Part shown: positions 58,839 through 64,000 of the stretch, one piece after another
Numbering within the stretch: position 1 is the first letter of the stretch
How the letters are laid out: every line of letters begins with the position of its first letter
From: Chitinimonas_A lacunae
GTDB taxonomy: Bacteria > Pseudomonadota > Gammaproteobacteria > Burkholderiales > Chitinimonadaceae
NCBI RefSeq assembly: GCF_042650885.1
Contig: NZ_JBHSBU010000001.1
Span: forward strand, 4,464,001 to 4,528,000
Length of the DNA: 64,000 nucleotides
Direction: 5' to 3'
Notes under the pieces: model-generated
The model's database searches: none
Told to the model about the DNA's origin: nothing
What the model saw: the letters and a program-made list of their open reading frames with translations, nothing else
Program-made: the position numbers and the translations under genes

Positions 58839-59309
58839 TCAGATAAACAGCCGTCGCCCCTCACTGGGCGGTACGGCAATTTCCCACATCGACTCGAAGC
58901 GCTGACGGCAGCCAGCAATGGTGCGGCCCTCGCTGGTCGCTTCGCCCCGCATGGCGTCGGCGTGGTAGCGCCGCACCAGCAGGCCATCGGCCAGCAACCA
59001 GTTTTCCCGTTCGGTCTTGTGGCTGTCGTCGATCAGCCGGACTTCAAACGCATGGCCATACACCGCCAGGAGCGAAGCGAGCCGGGGACAGTGGCGATGA
59101 AAATAGTTGTCGTCATGCAACAGCAGGCGGACTCTGGCGAGCCGCGAACCGGCCAGCATCCGTTTCAGGGCATCGGCACTGGCGCGCTCGGCGGCGCCGG
59201 CGGCTGACAGATCGATATCGAACCAGTCGACGCGGCGGGCAGCCTGCTGTAGCGCGAACTGGATCTCGACGCGGTATTGCTCCAGGGTGTCGAAGGGACG
59301 GGTGGTCAT
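58839..59309 (-). CDS. DUF7931-like hypothetical protein
   Basis: A 156-residue cytosolic protein beginning TRPFDTLEQYRVEIQFALQQA, with WFDIDLSA, RVRLLLHDDNYFHRHCPRL and DGLLVRRYHADAMRGEA blocks. The pattern resembles a phospholipase-D-like half domain found near hemN/fnr in related genomes, now grouped as DUF7931. No catalytic HKD motif is seen. Its start overlaps the SafE gene stop by four bases (ATGA), so the two are coupled. The region 58591-58838 upstream of its stop is AT-rich and empty. Confidence 0.75.
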   Translation of the reverse strand: MTTRPFDTLEQYRVEIQFALQQAARRVDWFDIDLSAAGAAERASADALKRMLAGSRLARVRLLLHDDNYFHRHCPRLASLLAVYGHAFEVRLIDDSHKTERENWLLADGLLVRRYHADAMRGEATSEGRTIAGCRQRFESMWEIAVPPSEGRRLFI

Positions 59310-59995
59310 CGTGCTTGGTTGCTGAGCCAGCGTAACAGTTCCCAAGCGGCCCAAACGAATAGCAGACCTCCCATGATCTGGCGCACCCGGCCATGCTGGC
59401 GCCAACGGCCCAGGCGCTCGGCCGCCAGTCCCATGGCCAGCAGATTGGGCAGGGTGCCCAGCCCGAAAGCCAGCATAGTGGCGGCACCGCGTTCCGCTGA
59501 ACCCGCTGCGAGCGCGCCCAGTGCGGCGGTGTAGACCAGTCCGCAGGGCAGCCAGCCCCATAGTGCACCGGCAGCGAGTGCGCCACCTGGACCGCGAATC
59601 GGCAACAGCCGCTGTAGACGCGGTTGCAGATGACGCCATAAGCCGCCGCCCAGCCGCTCGATCCGGGTCAGCCATGCCGCCCAGCCACCGAGATACAGTC
59701 CCAGCGCCATCATCAGCAGCAAGGAGACCAGATACAGCCCATGCTGGACCCAGACTGCATAGGGCAGCCAGGCAATGACACCGGCCACGCCGCCCATCAA
59801 GGCACCGATCAGGCAGTAGCTGCCGATGCGGCCAAGCTGGGTGGTCAGCAACAAGGGCCAGCGCGGCCGGTCCGCCGGCAGTTGCAAGGCGATGGCAGCG
59901 CTCAAACCGCCGCACATGCCAAGGCAATGCACGCCGCCCATCAAACCGGCCAACCACCAGCCAGCCAGATTGGCTAGAAATGAGGAATCGAACAT
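59306..59995 (-). CDS. SafE/TauE-like (DsbD_2 domain) membrane protein
   Basis: A 229-residue membrane protein with six hydrophobic segments. MGGVHCLGMCGGLSAAIAL has the paired Cys typical of the UreH/SafE-like branch, and GWLPCGLVYTAAL a third Cys. These proteins are often found with cytochrome oxidase assembly genes and may handle copper or thiols. It is upstream of the DUF7931-like gene in one transcript, and downstream of hemN (184-base gap) on the same strand. Confidence 0.85.
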   Translation of the reverse strand: MFDSSFLANLAGWWLAGLMGGVHCLGMCGGLSAAIALQLPADRPRWPLLLTTQLGRIGSYCLIGALMGGVAGVIAWLPYAVWVQHGLYLVSLLLMMALGLYLGGWAAWLTRIERLGGGLWRHLQPRLQRLLPIRGPGGALAAGALWGWLPCGLVYTAALGALAAGSAERGAATMLAFGLGTLPNLLAMGLAAERLGRWRQHGRVRQIMGGLLFVWAAWELLRWLSNQAR

Positions 59996-60179
59996 CGAGA
60001 GAGCTTAGCAAAGCCCCCCTGGGGCGTCATCCTACTGGGCTGGTCGGAGGAGACGGCGCGATGGTATCGGCTGAGGCCAGGCGGGAGGGAAGTGCTCAGG
60101 CCACCTCTGTCTGACAGAAGGGCGAGAAGCCTCTACATCGCTTTCATCTGTCGCAGTGGGGCGGTTGAGAACCAGGCCG

Positions 60180-61583
60180 CTAGATAATGCGCGAGAACCG
60201 CGCCATATCGCGTGCCTCGCTCAGATAGCGGTCAAAGGTCAAGGCGACTGCCCGTGCCAGCAGGCGGCCGCGCGGCGTGATAACGATGCCGTCGGTTTCC
60301 AGCTCGATCAGGCCATCGGTGGCGAGTTGTTCGAGCCGTGGCCATTCACGCGCGAAGTAGTGGCGGAAGTCGATCAGATAGGCGGTCTCGATCGGTTCAA
60401 ATGCCAGTTCAGACTGGCATAGCAGCGCCTGGATCACCGCCCGCCGCACCAGATCGTCAGCATTGAGCGTCAGGCCACGGGCGATCGGCAGGTGGCCCCG
60501 GCGCAGGGTATCGTAATATTCGTTGAGTTCGCGCTGGTTCTGGCTGTAATGCGGGCCGATCTTGCTGATGGCCGAGACGCCCAGGCCGATCAGATCGCTG
60601 TCGGCATGGGTGGAATAGCCCTGGAAATTGCGCTGCAAGCGACCTTGGCGCAGCGCTACCGCCAGTTCATCGTCAGGCAGGGCGAAATGATCCATGCCAA
60701 GGTAGAGATAGCCGGCTTCGAGCAGGGTGCTGACCGCTTCCTGCAATAGTTCGAACCGCAGCGCCGGCGGCGGCAGCTCGGTCGGGTTGATCAGGCGTTG
60801 CGGCTTGAAGCGTTCGGGCAGATGGGCATAGTCGTACAGTGCAATCCGGTCGGGACGCCAGCGCCGCACCGTGGCCAGGGTGGTGGCAAAGCCCTTGGCA
60901 CACTGGCGTGGCAGGCCGTAGATCAGGTCGATATTGATCGACAGAAAGCCAAAGCGCCGACCTGCCATGATCGCCGCTTCGGTCTGTTCGGCCGACTGCA
61001 CCCGGTTGATGGCTTGCTGTACCGATTGGTCGAGGTCCTGCACGCCCAGGCTGATCCGGTTGAAGCCCAGCACGGCCAACTGGGCCAGGGTATCGGGCGC
61101 GAGTCCGCGCGGATCGATCTCGATCGAGCATTCACTATCGGGCTGACGGTTGAAATGGCGCTCCAGCATCTGCATCAGCCGCTTGAGCTGGTGCGGCGCA
61201 AAGAAATTGGGCGTGCCGCCACCCAGATGAAGCTGGTCTATCGTGCTGTGCTGGTCGAGCAGGTGGGCCTGCTGGGAGATTTCCAGCGCCAGATGGTCGA
61301 GATAGAGGTCGGCGCGCGAGTGGTCGGTGGTGACGACCTTGTTGCAGGCACAGAAGTAGCAGTCGCTCGAACAGAAGGGCAGATGGACATACAGACTGAG
61401 CGGTCTCACCCAACCGAGACGACGGCTGGCCAGAGCCTGGGCATAGCTGTCTGCATCGAAGGATTCATTGAGGCGATCAATGCTCGGGTAGGAACTGTAA
61501 CGCGGCCCAGCCCCGCCATAGCGCCGAACCAGCTCGGCATCGAAGGCTACATCTTGCGGCAGAGGGAAAGCGGAGATGGCCAT
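60180..61583 (-). CDS. hemN: Oxygen-independent coproporphyrinogen III oxidase
   Basis: A 467-residue radical-SAM enzyme making protoporphyrinogen IX without oxygen. The cluster motif C71-x3-C75-x2-C78-x-C80 (FCSSDCYFCAC), RYSSYPSIDRL and LHLGGGTPNF are present. Length and the C-terminal HemN domain separate it from HemW. It is divergent from fnr, with a near-consensus FNR site at 61640-61653 in the shared region, so anaerobic induction is likely. Confidence 0.95.
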   Translation of the reverse strand: MAISAFPLPQDVAFDAELVRRYGGAGPRYSSYPSIDRLNESFDADSYAQALASRRLGWVRPLSLYVHLPFCSSDCYFCACNKVVTTDHSRADLYLDHLALEISQQAHLLDQHSTIDQLHLGGGTPNFFAPHQLKRLMQMLERHFNRQPDSECSIEIDPRGLAPDTLAQLAVLGFNRISLGVQDLDQSVQQAINRVQSAEQTEAAIMAGRRFGFLSINIDLIYGLPRQCAKGFATTLATVRRWRPDRIALYDYAHLPERFKPQRLINPTELPPPALRFELLQEAVSTLLEAGYLYLGMDHFALPDDELAVALRQGRLQRNFQGYSTHADSDLIGLGVSAISKIGPHYSQNQRELNEYYDTLRRGHLPIARGLTLNADDLVRRAVIQALLCQSELAFEPIETAYLIDFRHYFAREWPRLEQLATDGLIELETDGIVITPRGRLLARAVALTFDRYLSEARDMARFSRII

Positions 61584-61639
61584 GGCGCGATACCGGGGTT
61601 AGGTTGTTCGTAGTGTAAATAGCGGGCAAAATTCCCACT

Positions 61640-61653
61640 TTGACCTCGATCAA
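61640..61653. promoter_or_regulatory. FNR box between hemN and fnr
   Basis: TTGAC-CTCG-ATCAA differs from the FNR/ANR consensus TTGAT-N4-ATCAA at one position. It lies 16 bases before the fnr start and 56 bases before hemN. That position would let FNR block its own transcription while activating hemN. Confidence 0.75.
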
Positions 61654-61669
61654 GCGCAAGGGGCTACCG

Positions 61670-62440
61670 ATGCCGTCGCAGCCAAGACCGGTACAGGAAA
61701 TCAAAGAAGTCTTCGCCTTACCGCAGCTCAAGGCCGTGTGCTCCAATTGCAGTCTGCGTGAACTGTGTCTCCCGCTTGGCCTGACGGCCGAGGAAATGGA
61801 CGCCCTCGACCGCACCATCCACCAACGTATTCCCGTCAAACGCGGCGCGACCCTATTTCGTGCCGGCGACTCGTTCCGCTCGATCTATGCGGTACGCACC
61901 GGTTTCTTCAAGACCTGTGTCAGCGCCGAAGACGGCCGTGAGCAGGTCACAGGCTTTCATATGTCAGGCGAGCTGATCGGGCTCGATGCGATCGGTGTCG
62001 AGCGTCACGGCTGCGATGCCGTGGCGCTGGAAGACTGCGAAGTCTGCGAGCTGCCGTTTGCCCGGCTCGAAAGCCTGGCTCGCGATATTCCCGCCCTGAC
62101 CCGCCATTTCTATAAATTGATGAGCCGAGAAATCGTGCGCGACCAAGGCGTGATGCTGCTGCTTGGCAATATGCGGGCCGAGGAGCGCTTGGCGGTATTC
62201 CTGCTCAATCTGTCGCAGCGGCTTGCCGCGCGCGGCTTTTCCTCCACCGGTTTCCATCTGCGCATGACCCGCGAGGAGATCGGCAGCTATCTTGGCCTCA
62301 AGCTCGAAACGGTCAGCCGGGCTTTTTCCAAGTTCCAGGCAGACGGCTTGCTCAAGGTACAGAACAAGTATGTCGAACTGCTCGACCCGGTCGGACTCAA
62401 AAACCTGCTGGGCGGTTGCGCCAGCTTGCAAGGTCAATAA
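61670..62440 (+). CDS. fnr: Oxygen-sensing transcriptional regulator FNR
   Basis: A 256-residue CRP/FNR protein. The N-terminal cysteines C24, C27 and C33 (VCSNCSLRELC) with C115 (HGCDAVAL) match the four ligands of the FNR iron-sulfur cluster. The cNMP-like sensor domain spans about 50-150, a dimer helix follows, and the HTH contains LGLKLETVSRAFSKFQADG with the E-SR recognition pattern. AAGGGG lies eight bases upstream of the chosen ATG. An FNR box in its promoter suggests autoregulation. Confidence 0.97.
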   Translation: MPSQPRPVQEIKEVFALPQLKAVCSNCSLRELCLPLGLTAEEMDALDRTIHQRIPVKRGATLFRAGDSFRSIYAVRTGFFKTCVSAEDGREQVTGFHMSGELIGLDAIGVERHGCDAVALEDCEVCELPFARLESLARDIPALTRHFYKLMSREIVRDQGVMLLLGNMRAEERLAVFLLNLSQRLAARGFSSTGFHLRMTREEIGSYLGLKLETVSRAFSKFQADGLLKVQNKYVELLDPVGLKNLLGGCASLQGQ

Positions 62441-62463
62441 TCTGCCAATTCCAAAAAGACAGA

Positions 62464-62489
62464 TGCAAGACTTAGTCTTGCAATGTTTT
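62464..62489 (+). terminator. Hairpin between fnr and lolA
   Basis: TGCAAGAC TTA GTCTTGCA is a perfect 8-bp palindrome (62464-62482), followed by ATGTTTTT. It can serve as the fnr terminator. It could also be an operator for lolA. Confidence 0.6.
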
Positions 62490-62505
62490 TCTTGTGGAAA
62501 AAAAC

Positions 62506-63129
62506 ATGCAAAAAGTTGCTTTACGCGCCGCCCTATTGTTGCTGGCTGGTGCCGCAGCCCAGGCGGGCGGTCTGGCTCAGCTCAAGGTCTTTGTCGATAC
62601 CACCCAGGCCTTCCAGGCCGAATTCAGCCAGACGGTGAGCCAACCGGGCGGCAAGAAGCCGCAGACGGCCAGCGGCGTGGTGGCGATCCAGCGGCCGGGC
62701 AAATTCAACTGGCGCTATCAGCAGCCCTACGACCAGCGGGTGGTGGGCGATGGCAAGAAGGTCTGGATCTACGACCCCGACCTCAACCAGGTCACGGTCA
62801 AGCGGCTCGATCAGGCACTCGGTTCGAGTCCGGCAGCGCTGCTGGCCGGCAGCAACGACCTCGAGCGTGCCTATCGCCTGAGCGAGCAGGCGGGCCGTGA
62901 TGGGTTGGAATGGGTCGAAGCGAGTCCGCGTTCGCGCGACAACACCTTTGAAAAAGTGCGGATGGGCTTTCGCGATAACCAACTGGTGCAGATGGAGCTG
63001 AACGACAATTTCGGCCAGACCACCCGTATCCGCTTCGACAAGGTGGTGCGCAATCCCCGGCTCGATCCCACCCAGTTCAATTTCGCCCCGCCGCCCGACG
63101 CCGATGTGGTGTCGGCCGACCAGCAGTAG
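62506..63129 (+). CDS. lolA: Outer-membrane lipoprotein carrier protein LolA
   Basis: A 207-residue periplasmic chaperone that ferries lipoproteins from LolCDE to LolB. Signal peptide ends near AQA (residue 19). FVDTTQAFQAEFSQTV, RPGKFNWRYQQPYDQRVVGDGKKVWIYDPDLNQV and LNDNFGQTTRIRFDKV are family blocks. A GTG four codons earlier is possible. It is followed 26 bases later by rarA, a common pairing. Confidence 0.95.
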   Translation: MQKVALRAALLLLAGAAAQAGGLAQLKVFVDTTQAFQAEFSQTVSQPGGKKPQTASGVVAIQRPGKFNWRYQQPYDQRVVGDGKKVWIYDPDLNQVTVKRLDQALGSSPAALLAGSNDLERAYRLSEQAGRDGLEWVEASPRSRDNTFEKVRMGFRDNQLVQMELNDNFGQTTRIRFDKVVRNPRLDPTQFNFAPPPDADVVSADQQ

Positions 63130-63155
63130 AGGAGCGGCGTTCGCGCCGGGCCGCC

Positions 63156-64000
63156 ATGACTGCCGATCTGTTTTCGCATTCCCCCCGTGCACCGCTGGCC
63201 GAAGCGTTGCGGCCGACCCGGCTCGATGAGGTGATCGGCCAGCGCCATCTGCTCGGACCGGGCAAGCCTTTGCGGCTGGCGTTCGACGCGGGCCGGCCGC
63301 ATTCGATGATCCTGTGGGGGCCACCTGGCGTGGGCAAGACCACGCTGGCCCGGCTGACTGCCAGCGCCTTTGGTTGCGAATTCATTGCCCTGTCGGCGGT
63401 GCTGTCGGGCGTCAAGGATATCCGGGCGGCGATGGAGCAGGCGGAGCTGCATCTGGCACAAGGTCGCCCGACCATTCTGTTTGTCGATGAAATCCACCGC
63501 TTCAACAAATCGCAGCAGGATGCGCTGTTGCCGTTTGTCGAATCGGGGCTGGTGACGTTCATCGGTGCGACCACCGAGAACCCGTCGTTCGAGGTCAATT
63601 CGGCACTGTTGTCGCGGGCCCAGGTCTATGTGCTGCGCGCGCTCGACGAGGCGGAACTGCGCGAGCTGTTTGCCCGGGCGCACAGACTGACACTGGCCCA
63701 GCTCGACTTCACGCCCGAGGCGGTGGATATGCTGGTCGCCTATGCCGATGGCGACGCCCGCCGTTTGCTGAATCTGCTTGAGCAGGTCGATACGGCGGCC
63801 GGCTCCTCGGGCCTGCGCCAGATCGATGCCGCCTTTCTGCGCGGCGCCCTGGCGCTCAATGCCCGACGCTTCGACAAGGGCGGTGATCAGTTCTACGACC
63901 AGATTTCGGCCTTGCATAAATCGGTACGCGGTTCACATCCGGACGCCGCGCTGTATTGGCTGTGCCGGATGCTCGACGGCGGCGCCGATGCCGCCTATCT
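63156..64000 (+). CDS. rarA: Replication-associated recombination protein RarA/MgsA (partial)
   Basis: The first 281 residues of an AAA+ ATPase related to clamp loaders, cut by the window edge. LAEALRPTRLDEVIGQRHLL, Walker A GPPGVGKT (55-62), Walker B LFVDEIHRFNKSQQD, sensor 1 FIGATTENPSFEVN and sensor 2 GDARRLLN are present; DQISALHKSVRGS marks the RarA C-terminal domain. It acts at stalled replication forks. Confidence 0.95.
   Translation, partial: MTADLFSHSPRAPLAEALRPTRLDEVIGQRHLLGPGKPLRLAFDAGRPHSMILWGPPGVGKTTLARLTASAFGCEFIALSAVLSGVKDIRAAMEQAELHLAQGRPTILFVDEIHRFNKSQQDALLPFVESGLVTFIGATTENPSFEVNSALLSRAQVYVLRALDEAELRELFARAHRLTLAQLDFTPEAVDMLVAYADGDARRLLNLLEQVDTAAGSSGLRQIDAAFLRGALALNARRFDKGGDQFYDQISALHKSVRGSHPDAALYWLCRMLDGGADAAY

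Noticed and set aside
1..64000. CRISPR arrays, tRNA and rRNA genes, intact IS elements
   Set aside because: Read for regularly spaced repeats, cloverleaf-type and rRNA-like sequence and transposase domains; none found.

Overview
The window is high-GC bacterial chromosome. Gene families and neighbourhoods point to a betaproteobacterium, most likely order Neisseriales (Chromobacteriaceae/Chitinibacteraceae-like): pilT/pilU beside yggS-proC-yggT, cutA-dsbD-tlpA, a 1317-residue single-chain PurL, DUF3579, hemN divergent from fnr, and lolA-rarA. This placement is inferred from gene content; no rRNA is present. I saw no tRNA, CRISPR array, prophage or intact insertion sequence. Most of the window is ordinary chromosome with short accessory patches.

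Layout. 1-2.3 kb: end of a DUF1800-type gene and a DUF1501 protein, then a gene-poor 1.1 kb. 2.8-7.5 kb: a secreted transglutaminase-elicitor-like protein, a CHASE3 chemoreceptor (minus) and a periplasmic asparaginase. 7.6-11.4 kb: a Fur-box-led iron operon (Fiu-like TonB receptor, VOC protein, PiuC hydroxylase). 11.4-16 kb: a small HTH regulator, a sterol-desaturase-type membrane enzyme, and a lower-GC patch of orphan genes with a lone sugar-binding-type protein. 16-24.7 kb: pilU-pilT (minus), then a tightly packed run yggS, membrane protein, proC, yggT, DUF167, fxsA (minus), cutA, dsbD, tlpA-like. 24.9-32.3 kb: Zn-alcohol dehydrogenase, purL, a membrane-anchored aspartic protease, msrC and a small membrane protein. 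32.5-34.4 kb: three tandem paralogous periplasmic proteins of a family I do not recognise. 34.7-39.7 kb: secreted CAP protein, dacB, ubiD. 39.7-41.3 kb: a two-gene ATPase plus ExK-nuclease-like cassette. 42-48.3 kb: OmpA-type protein with C-terminal Ig-like repeats, DUF3579, a basic amino acid decarboxylase and a TPR-GGDEF protein. 48.5-51.9 kb: argF and argG separated by a VOC gene and an HpcD-like tautomerase. 52-58.6 kb: a lipoprotein, small genes, a two-domain VOC protein, a DctQ-DctM-DctP TRAP transporter and an Ala/Pro-repeat lipoprotein. 58.8-64 kb: DUF7931-like protein, SafE-type membrane protein, hemN, fnr, lolA and the start of rarA.

How the genes work together. The Fur-box operon fits catecholate-siderophore iron uptake. 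hemN and fnr flank a near-consensus FNR site, fitting oxygen-responsive heme synthesis. dsbD and the TlpA-like thioredoxin deliver reductant to the periplasm. argF and argG are successive arginine-synthesis steps, and a basic amino acid decarboxylase lies just upstream.

Best candidates for something undescribed: the three-copy periplasmic family with invariant cysteine spacing (32532-34366); the ATPase/ExK cassette (39742-41312); a roughly 105-bp inverted-repeat element present in two diverged, oppositely oriented copies (32276-32384, 51689-51794); the bacterial transglutaminase with a Pep-13-like segment (2853-4361); and the fxsA/cutA pair that start on one shared CATG.
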